A stretch of DNA of 64,000 bases from Mesorhizobium sp. M8A.F.Ca.ET.218.01.1.1 (lineage in GTDB: Bacteria; Pseudomonadota; Alphaproteobacteria; Rhizobiales; Rhizobiaceae). The notes under the pieces are model-generated. The model saw only the letters and a program-made list of their open reading frames with translations. It did not search any database and had not been told where the DNA came from. This document shows positions 57,346 through 64,000 of the stretch, one piece after another. Location: positions 230,382 to 294,381 of the forward strand of contig NZ_SRUZ01000001.1 of NCBI RefSeq assembly GCF_004791165.1, written 5' to 3'. Positions within the stretch are counted from its first letter, which is position 1. The number at the start of each line of letters is the position of its first letter. The translations under genes were made by a program, and so were the position numbers.

Positions 57346-58202
57346 TTCGGTTCCCTCGTCAGCCACAGCTGCACCAGCGTGATGGCGATCGCCAGCCCCG
57401 CCATGGTGTAGGCCACGGCCGAGGCATAGCCGAAATTGAGCGAGCGGAAGCCCTGGCGGTAGAGCAGCAGGCCGAGCGTCTCGGTGCCGCCGCCCGGCCC
57501 GCCGCGCTCGGTGATCAGGAACGGCTCGGTGAACAATTGCATGGTGCCGATGATCGACAGCACGGCGCAGAAGACGATGACCGGCTTCAACAGCGGCAGG
57601 GTGATGTGGAAGAATTGCTTGAGCTTGCTCACCCGGTCGAGCGTCGCCGCCTCATAGACATCCTCGGGAATGGATTGCATGCCGGCCAGCAGGATGATGG
57701 CGTTGTAGCCGGCCCAGCGCCAGGTGACCGCGATCATGATCAGCGCCATGGCCGGCGTGACGTTGGAGAACCAGTCGACCTTGGGCAGGCCGATGCTGTT
57801 CAGGAGCTTGTTGACGATGCCGAAATCGAGGCTGAACATCAGCCGGAACACCGCGGAATAGGCGACCTCGCCGACCACCACCGGGGCGAAAAAGGCGAAG
57901 CGGTAGAGGCCGCGCGCCCTGAGCAGCGGCGAATTCAGAAGCACCGCCATCACCATGGCCAGCGCGATCATCACCGGAACCTGGATGACCAGAATGAGCA
58001 GCGTGTTCTTCAGTGCGTTGAAGAAGGCGGGGTCGCCGATCAGCCGGCCCCAGTTGAAGCCCGGCGCGAAGCGCCAGGGCACGGTGCGTGTTGCCTGGAA
58101 CGAGATCAGGAACGAGGAGATGATCGGCCACACCCAGAAGATGGCGAAGATCAGGAGATAGGGCGTGAGAAAGCGATAGGCCGTCGCATTGCGGTTGCGC
58201 AT
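57342..58202 (-). CDS. Carbohydrate ABC permease, MalF-like
   Basis: The 286-residue permease begins with a cytoplasmic tail and the helix FLTPYLLIFAIFWVWPIISS, and holds the BPD_transp_1 coupling region YEAATLDRVSKLKQFFHITLPLL. It follows the binding-protein gene after 128 bp that contain a strong hairpin repeat, and overlaps the MalG-like gene. Confidence 0.92.
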   Translation of the reverse strand: MRNRNATAYRFLTPYLLIFAIFWVWPIISSFLISFQATRTVPWRFAPGFNWGRLIGDPAFFNALKNTLLILVIQVPVMIALAMVMAVLLNSPLLRARGLYRFAFFAPVVVGEVAYSAVFRLMFSLDFGIVNKLLNSIGLPKVDWFSNVTPAMALIMIAVTWRWAGYNAIILLAGMQSIPEDVYEAATLDRVSKLKQFFHITLPLLKPVIVFCAVLSIIGTMQLFTEPFLITERGGPGGGTETLGLLLYRQGFRSLNFGYASAVAYTMAGLAIAITLVQLWLTREPK

Positions 58203-58260
58203 CTTTTCTCCTCCTCCTTTCTGTTTTTCCGGTTAGTGAGGCAGCAATTGCCGAAGTAGG

Positions 58261-58316
58261 CGCCGCCCCTCATCCGCCTGCCGGCACCTTCTCCCCGTAT
58301 AGTGACGGGGAGAAGG
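58261..58316. repeat. Dispersed hairpin repeat, copy 2, inside the sugar ABC operon
   Basis: The 56-bp element contains a perfect 12-bp stem (58287-58298 with 58305-58316; CCTTCTCCCCGT/ACGGGGAGAAGG) and a 6-base loop. It matches the reverse complement of 33649-33703. It lies between the binding-protein gene and the first permease gene, where hairpins of this kind (as between malE and malF) often stabilise the upstream mRNA. Confidence 0.82.
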
Positions 58317-58330
58317 AAGCTGTCAGCACC

Positions 58331-59602
58331 TCAGGACTTGACCGGCAGCCCGGTCGCCGAGGCGATCTGGCTGGCGGCATCGTCGAGTGCCGCCTTGGCG
58401 TCGGGATAGCCGCCGGCGAGATATTTGGTCTGCACAGCGCGCACGATGATCTCGGCATCGCTCTGGAACTGCGTGCCGCGGCTCGGAACAACCTTGGGCA
58501 AGGTGCCCAGAATATCCTTCCACACCGCCTGGCCACCCCAGTAGGGCAGGCCCTGGCCGACATAGGGGTCGTTCAGCGCCGAGACCAGCGAGGGGACGAG
58601 GCCGAACTCCTTCAGCATGGTGATCTGGCCTTCATTGGTGCCGAGCGTGTATTTCAAATACTCGTAGGCAGCTTCCTTGTTCTTCGACGCCGAGGTAATG
58701 GCGAGCGAGGAGCCGCCGAGATTGGCCGCACGCGGGCCGTCCGCGGTCAGGCTCGGCATCAGGTAGACGCCCCATTTGCCGTTTTCGCCCGCCGATTCGG
58801 TGCGGATGGTGCCCTCGTACCAGCCGCCATAGACCTGGGTGGCGACGGTTCCGGCGGTGTTGTTGGTGATCTTGGTGCCCCAGTCGGCCGACGAGACGAT
58901 GCCGGCGTCCTTCATCTCCTTGAGCTTGGTCATGGCGTCGACGCATTTGGGCTGGTTGACCGTGATCGACTGGCCGTCCTCGGCGAAATAGGCGCAGCCC
59001 TGTTCGTTGGCGATCATGCGGAAGAATTCACTGTCGCCGTTGAAATCGGCATTGGTCATCGAGACGCCCGGATTGGCGGCCTGGATCTTCTTGCCGGCGG
59101 CGATGAAATCGTCCCAGGTCTTGATCGATGCCGGATCGACGCCGGCCTTCTCGTAGAAGTCGCGACGATAGAAGGCGGCGACCGGACCGGAATCCCACGG
59201 CATGGCATAGGCCTTGTCGCCGACTTCGAGTTCGGTGCGCTTGAAATCGGGGAATTTCTTCTGGTCCTCGGCCGTGTAGCCCAGCGTGTGCAGGTCGACG
59301 AAACAGTCGGGGAACTGGCTCCAGTAATTCTCGGCCTCGCCGTTCTCGATGGTGACGACGTCGGGCAGGCCAACGCCGCCGGCCGCGCATCCGGCGATCG
59401 ACTTGTCATAGGTCGGCTGGTTGCCGAGATCCTGGACGGTGACCTTGATGTCGGGATGCAGCTTGTTGAAACCGGCAACCGTTGCCTTCAGCGACGAGGC
59501 GGCGACATTCCAGCTCCAGATCGTGATTTCGCCGGATTGCGCGAAGGCCGGGGCTGAGCCCAAGGCAAGCGCGAGCACGGCGCAGGACAGTGTGATGCGC
59601 AT
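58331..59602 (-). CDS. Carbohydrate ABC substrate-binding protein (extracellular family 1)
   Basis: The 423-residue protein has a signal peptide (about 1-21, cleavage after AFA) and an SBP_bac_1 fold: EITIWSWNVAASSLKATVAGF at the start, then VTIENGEAENYWSQFPDCFVD and LGGSSLAITSASKNKEAAYEYLKY. It binds an oligo- or monosaccharide for the importer encoded downstream. It is the first gene of the operon 59602-53357, divergent from an AraC/MelR-type regulator. Confidence 0.88.
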   Translation of the reverse strand: MRITLSCAVLALALGSAPAFAQSGEITIWSWNVAASSLKATVAGFNKLHPDIKVTVQDLGNQPTYDKSIAGCAAGGVGLPDVVTIENGEAENYWSQFPDCFVDLHTLGYTAEDQKKFPDFKRTELEVGDKAYAMPWDSGPVAAFYRRDFYEKAGVDPASIKTWDDFIAAGKKIQAANPGVSMTNADFNGDSEFFRMIANEQGCAYFAEDGQSITVNQPKCVDAMTKLKEMKDAGIVSSADWGTKITNNTAGTVATQVYGGWYEGTIRTESAGENGKWGVYLMPSLTADGPRAANLGGSSLAITSASKNKEAAYEYLKYTLGTNEGQITMLKEFGLVPSLVSALNDPYVGQGLPYWGGQAVWKDILGTLPKVVPSRGTQFQSDAEIIVRAVQTKYLAGGYPDAKAALDDAASQIASATGLPVKS

Positions 59603-59706
59603 TGAAATCCTCCCATTTCATTTGCTCTCTCTGCGAGCCTGGCTAGACTAGGCACCGGCAAGGGCCTGTCCCCGACAAAGGGAATACGAAATTGGCGGAA
59701 AGTAAG

Positions 59707-60579
59707 ATGCCCGAACGGCCGTTTTACCAGCCTGGTGCCAGCAGCGTGGAAGGCCTGCCGTTGCTGCTGCAGATGTTCCACACCAACCCGCTGGTGATGC
59801 TGAAGCCGCATTGGCATGCCCAGGTCGAGGTGAATTTCATCGTCCGCGGCTCCGTCCACTACCGCATGAACGAGCACGAAATATCGCTTTCGGCCGGCGA
59901 GATGTGCCTGTTCTGGGGTGGCCTGCCGCACCAGATGGACGATTTGAGCGACGACGCCGTCTATGCCGGCGCGCATCTGCCGCTGGTGCATTTCTTTCGG
60001 CTGCACCTGCCCGCGGACATACGCCACCGGCTGATGACGGGTGCGACGCTGGTGACCAGCGCCACCGATCAATCCGACAACGACAATTTCGCCCGCTGGA
60101 ACCGCTATGCCCGCTCGGGCGATCCGGCCAAGGCCGAGCATGCCGTCAACGAACTTCTGCTGCGGCTGGAACGGGTAAGGTTCGAGCCCTACCGGCTGGT
60201 GCCGGTAAACACCGCCGGACAGGAAGCGGGCAACCCCTTCGACCAGCAATCGTCGCGCAATGTCGGGCGCATGTGCGATTTCATCGCCGAGAATTTCCTC
60301 TACGACATCGATTGCGTGAACATAGCGGCGGCCGCCGACATCCACCCCAAATACGCCATGAGCCTGTTCAAGAAATCGACCGGCATGACGCTCAACGAAT
60401 ATGTCAACCTGTTGCGGCTGAGCTATGCGCAGGCACTGTTGATGCACCAGGACGCCAACGTGCTGCGCGTCGCCATGGACTCCGGCTTCGGCTCGCTCAG
60501 CGCCTTCAACAAATCCTTCCGCAAGCTGGCCGGCATGACCCCATCCGACTTCCGCAAAGGCCTGGCAGGCGCCAGATAG
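59707..60579 (+). CDS. AraC family regulator (MelR-like)
   Basis: The protein has 290 residues from the ATG at 59707, which has a GGCGGAAAG site; a TTG at 59692 behind AAGGGA would add five residues. An N-terminal cupin domain (HWHAQVEVNFIVRGSVHY, LFWGGLPHQMDDL) binds the effector. Two helix-turn-helix motifs close the protein (FGSLSAFNKSFRKLAGMTPSDFR). It resembles MelR, the melibiose activator, and is divergent from the sugar importer operon 59602-53357 across about 100 bp, which it probably controls. Confidence 0.86.
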   Translation: MPERPFYQPGASSVEGLPLLLQMFHTNPLVMLKPHWHAQVEVNFIVRGSVHYRMNEHEISLSAGEMCLFWGGLPHQMDDLSDDAVYAGAHLPLVHFFRLHLPADIRHRLMTGATLVTSATDQSDNDNFARWNRYARSGDPAKAEHAVNELLLRLERVRFEPYRLVPVNTAGQEAGNPFDQQSSRNVGRMCDFIAENFLYDIDCVNIAAAADIHPKYAMSLFKKSTGMTLNEYVNLLRLSYAQALLMHQDANVLRVAMDSGFGSLSAFNKSFRKLAGMTPSDFRKGLAGAR

Positions 60580-60651
60580 GCGGGCGCACGGCATGCAAAC
60601 CGGCCCATCGGGCGGCATTTCTTTTCCTGCGGGAAATCCACATCTGGGCGC

Positions 60652-60679
60652 TGGACAGGCCGAATTCCCGTGCTATAAC
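60652..60679 (+). promoter_or_regulatory. Candidate promoter of tRNA-Phe
   Basis: TGGACA (60652-60657) and TATAAC (60674-60679) are spaced by 16 bases. The pair lies about 70 bases before the tRNA gene in an otherwise gene-free stretch. Confidence 0.5.
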
Positions 60680-60751
60680 CCACGCGCTTTCAAGGGGCGC
60701 CCACGGTGCCTTCATGAAATCCGGAACACGACTTTTCGTTAGCCGGAGCAG

Positions 60752-60827
<76 letters not shown>

Positions 60828-60899
60828 TTCTACCCGATTGTTTCCGTTCAGCTTTTCGGCGCGTCTCATCGCGTTGGCCTTCTGAGTTTGACGTTTTTC

Positions 60900-61976
60900 T
60901 CAGGCGGGTTTGACAGTTTTCGTTCGCCGCCTGTTCACTTCGGCGTCGAAACTCGAGACCACCGCAGTCATTTTCCGCGCCTTGTTGGCGCGCTTCGAAT
61001 AGTGCCGCGCCATCTCGATCGTCTTCTGTCCGAGCATGTCCGCTATGGTGCGTTCGTCGTAGCCCATCTCTGCGAGAATGGTTGCGACGGTATGACGAAG
61101 GCCCTTGAGCGTCAGGCCTGGCTGAATGGTGCCGGCCTTTTCCAGTCCCTGCCGAATCGGCCGCCACGAGGCGCGGAAGCCGGAGACAGTCCAGGGCCGG
61201 CCGAAGCTGTTGGCGCAGAGCGTGATGGCGTCATGCTTCGGTGCCGCCGCAAGCACCGCCAGGACGGGCGCCGGCAGCGGATACCACACAGGCTCGCCGG
61301 TCTTGCCGCGACGGGCATCGATCATGCCGCCTGAAATTGCCGTGGGCGGGATTTTAAGCGCGTCCTGCGGGTCCAGGCCGCAATACATCATCAGCGACAC
61401 CGCCAGTGCCATGTGCGCCGGCAGCGCGGCCTCGACGGCATCGCGCTCGGCATCGGCCCACGGCCGGTTTGGTTCCGGCGCGCCGCGCGGCCGGCGAATG
61501 CCCTTGATCTTGGCCGCTGGATTGATCTTGAGATAGCCGCGCTCGACGCCCCAGGCGAACAAGAGCGCCATAACGGTCCGGACATAGTTGCCGAAGCGCC
61601 GGCCGTGCTGGACCGCCGCCTTGTCGCGGATCCTCACGACGAGCGGCGCCGTGAAGCGGTCGAGCATCGTGTCTGCGATAGGCTGAAGGTAGTCGAAGCA
61701 TTTCTGATAATCGTCGCGGGTGCGCGCAGCAAGATCGGTGAAGTACGGGCTGCCACGATAGCGCGCGATGAGCTGCCCGAGCGTGCCCGGCTTCGGGCTA
61801 TCGGCCTTGTCGACCAAGGCGACGATGCGTGCACATTCGGCAAAGAAGGTGATGCCGCCGAGCGGAAACTTGGCCAGGTCGACCATGGCGCCGGTCTTGC
61901 GATGCTGGCAGCGCCATTTGAACGGCGGTTTGCGGTCGCGCCAGATCTTGAAGCCCTTGACGCGGACGATCGCCAT
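60900..61976 (-). CDS. Tyrosine-type site-specific recombinase (integrase)
   Basis: The 358-residue protein has a core-binding domain (about 60-150) and a catalytic domain with Lys225, the box II GLRHT (Arg294, His295) and the nucleophile Tyr326 in ARHYSKR. Where box I normally reads GLR, this protein has GLDPQDAL (200-207), so the first catalytic Arg is not evident, and the HxxR His is Lys. It faces tRNA-Phe 72 bp away, so it probably integrated this element there. The ATG overlaps the stop of the excisionase-like gene (TGATG). Confidence 0.88.
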   Translation of the reverse strand: MAIVRVKGFKIWRDRKPPFKWRCQHRKTGAMVDLAKFPLGGITFFAECARIVALVDKADSPKPGTLGQLIARYRGSPYFTDLAARTRDDYQKCFDYLQPIADTMLDRFTAPLVVRIRDKAAVQHGRRFGNYVRTVMALLFAWGVERGYLKINPAAKIKGIRRPRGAPEPNRPWADAERDAVEAALPAHMALAVSLMMYCGLDPQDALKIPPTAISGGMIDARRGKTGEPVWYPLPAPVLAVLAAAPKHDAITLCANSFGRPWTVSGFRASWRPIRQGLEKAGTIQPGLTLKGLRHTVATILAEMGYDERTIADMLGQKTIEMARHYSKRANKARKMTAVVSSFDAEVNRRRTKTVKPA

Positions 61977-62212
61977 CAGCCGAGCTTTCCGACCAGGTCG
62001 TCATCGCTCGACGCATCGCCGGATTTCAGGCTATCGAGCCAAGTGTCGAGATCGCGCATATCGTAGCGCCGCTGCCCGTTCGGCATCGAAACCGGCGTGA
62101 CGTTGCATTCCGCCGGAAAGCGCTTCGGCACGATCCCGCAATAGTCGGCCGCCTCGCGAGCGTCGAGCATGCGCCGCGGCGAAACCTTGATATTGAGGGT
62201 TGCGCTGGACAT
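61976..62212 (-). CDS. Small helix-turn-helix protein, excisionase-like
   Basis: The 78-residue protein has a MerR/excisionase-type winged-helix pattern: MLDAREAADYCGIVPKRF followed by MPNGQRRYDMRDLDTWLDSL, in which the RRYDMRDLDTWL ending is typical of AlpA/Xis-like DNA-binding proteins. It is translationally coupled to the integrase and follows the unknown gene at 62213 without a gap. I infer that it directs excision or represses the integrase gene. Confidence 0.72.
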   Translation of the reverse strand: MSSATLNIKVSPRRMLDAREAADYCGIVPKRFPAECNVTPVSMPNGQRRYDMRDLDTWLDSLKSGDASSDDDLVGKLG

Positions 62213-62866
62213 TTACGCTAAGCCGCCATCGGATGTGGCCACGACCAGATCTCCAAGCTGGTGGTTGCCTTCAGGCGTCATTGGACTGTCCATCAAAATT
62301 CGCTTGCCAATGGCTTTGAGGTGGTCGACGCCGATAACAAAACGATTTCCGGAAGCCAACGAATCAACCGAGCGAAAGACGCGTTCGGCTTCATCGTCGG
62401 GCAGATTCTGGAGTTGTTCAGAGCTGGTAAAAAAGAAACGCACGTCGCAAAGGCATCGCCGGTCGAAAGTCATCCAGGCGGCGGTGCCGTCCTCCTGAAG
62501 CTCGAACCTCTTGATCGCAAATCCAGCCGTTTCAAAGCTCTTGTTCATCGCAGCGACCATGAAAGTAGCAAGCGACCTGGACCTGCCGAGAAATGCTTCC
62601 GACAATCCGGGGTGCTCTGGGTGTCTGACTAGCGAGCATTTCGAAAACAGAAGGTCGGCGACCAGGAACGCATCAGCAGGCCGGCGGGAAACGAGCGTGA
62701 GAATATGAAACATGCCCTCGGCAATGGTCATGTGCGGCGCGGATTGCCCGCGTGGGCCGGATGATATTTTGAGCGCTTCCCTGAGGGGACGACAGCGCTG
62801 ATCAATTTCGCTTAACGGCCGGCCTGTGATGGACGCGAGGAATTGCTGGAGTTCGCGAGAGCGCAT
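62213..62866 (-). CDS. Unknown island protein
   Basis: I chose the ATG at 62866, which has an AAGGGGTG site seven bases upstream, giving 217 residues; a GTG at 62908 would add 14 but overlaps the candidate operator. The N-terminal part (MRSRELQQFLASITGRP, later IDQRCRPLREALKIS) could form a helix-turn-helix. The centre has PADAFLVADLLFSK and the rest is mixed alpha/beta, with no motif that I recognise and no membrane segment. It is probably the first gene of the transcript that also carries the excisionase-like and integrase genes, so a regulator is possible. Confidence 0.65.
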   Translation of the reverse strand: MRSRELQQFLASITGRPLSEIDQRCRPLREALKISSGPRGQSAPHMTIAEGMFHILTLVSRRPADAFLVADLLFSKCSLVRHPEHPGLSEAFLGRSRSLATFMVAAMNKSFETAGFAIKRFELQEDGTAAWMTFDRRCLCDVRFFFTSSEQLQNLPDDEAERVFRSVDSLASGNRFVIGVDHLKAIGKRILMDSPMTPEGNHQLGDLVVATSDGGLA

Positions 62867-62877
62867 CAAATCACCCC

Positions 62878-62942
62878 TTTTGGTAAACTCTGCCAAAATA
62901 TCCGACACTATCGCGAGTCGTCAATGGCAGTTTTTACCAAAA
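62878..62942. promoter_or_regulatory. Candidate operator with repeated TTTTGGTA half-sites
   Basis: An inverted pair, TTTTGGTA (62878-62885) and TGCCAAAA (62891-62898, one mismatch), lies just upstream of the AAGGGGTG site of the unknown gene. A third exact half-site, TACCAAAA, occurs at 62935-62942. This A+T-rich stretch contrasts with its surroundings and would cover the promoter of the integrase operon. Confidence 0.5.
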
Positions 62943-63052
62943 ATTCCGCCGTGGAAGCCGGGTCAGCAAATTTGCAGACCCGACTGTTCGCCCGAGGCGG
63001 ACCGCACCACCGTGTGACATTGCCAAAGGTGGCGAACTTAGCCACCGTTAAA

Positions 63053-63904
63053 TCAGGCTGTTGTTACAGCAGCAGTTCCCCGTGAAACATTTGAGCGCTG
63101 CGCCTTGGCGACCCGGCGGATATCGCTGCCCAAGACCTGCGTGATCTTGTCGCCTTCATCGAATACCCACCTGCGATGCACTTCGAGCTTGACCTGGATG
63201 TCTTCCAACGACACGGCCTTGAAGCGCAGGATTCTGCCGGCCGCCCGATCAGTTCGCCTGAACTGAGCCACGAACGCTTTGTCGACGGCAGCAAAGCCGC
63301 TCTTGTGTCGCGCCACCTCATAGGCAGCGTCCCAGGCCTCATCCTGGGCTCTGTTGACTTCTTCCAATGATGTCCGTTTCGGTTGAGCCGGACGCATCGC
63401 AAAAAACCGCTGCTCGGCAGCGGTGAAAATCTTCCGGTGCTTGTTGAGCGTTCGAAATTCGACGTTGAACGCTTTCTGCAATGCCTGCAGCTCGAGAGCC
63501 ACGCCGCCAGCTTGGCGAGTCTGCAAATTTCCATCGGCCGCGACCGCGACGGCAGTAGGCATAGAGATCGCCGCGAGGCCGGCTGATGCGCCCATGATGG
63601 TCCGGCGGGACACGTGTTGGTTCAAAAAACCCTCCATCGGTTGGCCTCCTACCGCCAGTGGGATCATAAGCCGTCGCGTCCCAGCGACGAGACCATGCCC
63701 CTCTGCTTTTTGGGCGTATCCCCCGGCGCCGGCCGACGTGGTTTCTACTTTCTCAACTCTGCGCTGGTTTTCCTCGGCGGATCGCCGTGCGTGGTCGAGG
63801 ACGAGCTGCTGAAGATCGGGCGGAGCCTTGAGGTATTCTGAAAGCAAGGTGACGAAGGCGTGCTTGCGCTGGCCATCGGCCGCCACAGGCTTGATGTTCG
63901 ACAT
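63053..63904 (-). CDS. Unknown island protein with internal export-like segment and second start
   Basis: The full frame gives 283 residues from an ATG at 63904 with an AGAGGA site. An in-frame ATG at 63637 has a perfect AGGAGG seven bases upstream and would start a 194-residue protein, MEGFLNQHVSRRTIMGASAG..., whose first 35 residues look like a twin-arginine or Sec signal (RRTIMG, hydrophobic core, end near AVAA). The remaining region is helical and charged (KAFNVEFRTLNKHRKIFTAAEQRFF). Either two proteins are made, or the upstream part is a leader. I recognise no family. Confidence 0.6.
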   Translation of the reverse strand: MSNIKPVAADGQRKHAFVTLLSEYLKAPPDLQQLVLDHARRSAEENQRRVEKVETTSAGAGGYAQKAEGHGLVAGTRRLMIPLAVGGQPMEGFLNQHVSRRTIMGASAGLAAISMPTAVAVAADGNLQTRQAGGVALELQALQKAFNVEFRTLNKHRKIFTAAEQRFFAMRPAQPKRTSLEEVNRAQDEAWDAAYEVARHKSGFAAVDKAFVAQFRRTDRAAGRILRFKAVSLEDIQVKLEVHRRWVFDEGDKITQVLGSDIRRVAKAQRSNVSRGTAAVTTA

Positions 63905-63953
63905 GATGGATTTTCCTCTCGCGGTTCGAACCGGCTGTTCAAAGCCGGCGGGA

Positions 63954-63978
63954 AAACCGTTCTGGGACAGAACGGTTT
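63954..63978. repeat. Perfect 10-bp-arm inverted repeat upstream of the last island gene
   Basis: AAACCGTTCT (63954-63963) and AGAACGGTTT (63969-63978) flank a 5-base centre. On the minus strand the stem is followed by TTTTCCC, so it could be a terminator of a gene outside the window; as it lies 50 bases before the gene at 63904 it could also be an operator. Confidence 0.55.
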
Positions 63979-64000
63979 CCCAACATCCGGCGGGCGGCGC

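Overview
The window is chromosomal DNA of a high-GC alphaproteobacterium of the order Rhizobiales, most probably Mesorhizobium or a close relative. The inference rests on the housekeeping order murA - DUF2948 - hisD - UPF0262 - low-molecular-weight phosphatase - infA - maf - yacG, on rhizobial palindromic intergenic repeats, on an alpha-galactoside locus laid out like agaL1-agpABCD-agaL2 of Sinorhizobium meliloti, and on the abundance of ABC sugar importers each paired with a regulator. Identification is by reading protein motifs only; no database search was possible.

Layout. 1-930: 3' end of edd (Entner-Doudoroff dehydratase) with a clear terminator. 997-4696: a secreted von Willebrand A protein with repeated beta domains, a GlxA-type AraC regulator and folD. 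4880-14338: an exopolysaccharide/surface polysaccharide locus (kinase-less Wzz/GumC co-polymerase, flippase, DUF6492 transferase, WecG-family transferase, GT4-like transferase, GT2 transferase, O-antigen ligase/polymerase-like protein), followed by proC, an orphan VapB antitoxin and a 183-bp palindromic repeat. 15747-19648: a divergent pair made of a homoserine-dehydrogenase-like/SAF oxidoreductase and a complete galactitol-type PTS permease (IIC, IIA, IIB), unusual in rhizobia. 19682-22077: a Tat-exported multicopper oxidase and an alpha/beta hydrolase.

22268-29180: a branched-chain-amino-acid/amide-type ABC importer (binding protein, two ATPases, two permeases) facing an M20 deacylase and an RpiR-type regulator; the importer promoter and the regulator promoter share short motifs. 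29269-37694: a long DUF882 peptidase-like protein, a VOC protein, tRNA-Thr(GGT) and the conserved housekeeping block. 37727-43142: a ROK repressor, a cytoplasmic SGNH esterase and a ribose/fructose-class sugar importer, linked by matching AAGTCA/TGACTT palindromes. 43165-53334: the alpha-galactoside catabolic locus with two GH4 glycosidases carrying different signature motifs and an AraC activator. 53357-60579: a second sugar ABC operon whose last gene is an unusual fusion of a Gfo/Idh/MocA dehydrogenase with an aldo/keto reductase, driven by a divergent AraC/MelR-type regulator.

60752-64000: tRNA-Phe followed immediately by an integrase, an excisionase-like protein and two unknown proteins. 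This is the left end of an integrated element whose remainder lies beyond the window. The points most worth following up are the PTS/SAF-oxidoreductase module, the ROK/esterase/importer regulon, the fused oxidoreductase, and the island genes with their candidate operator and dual start.
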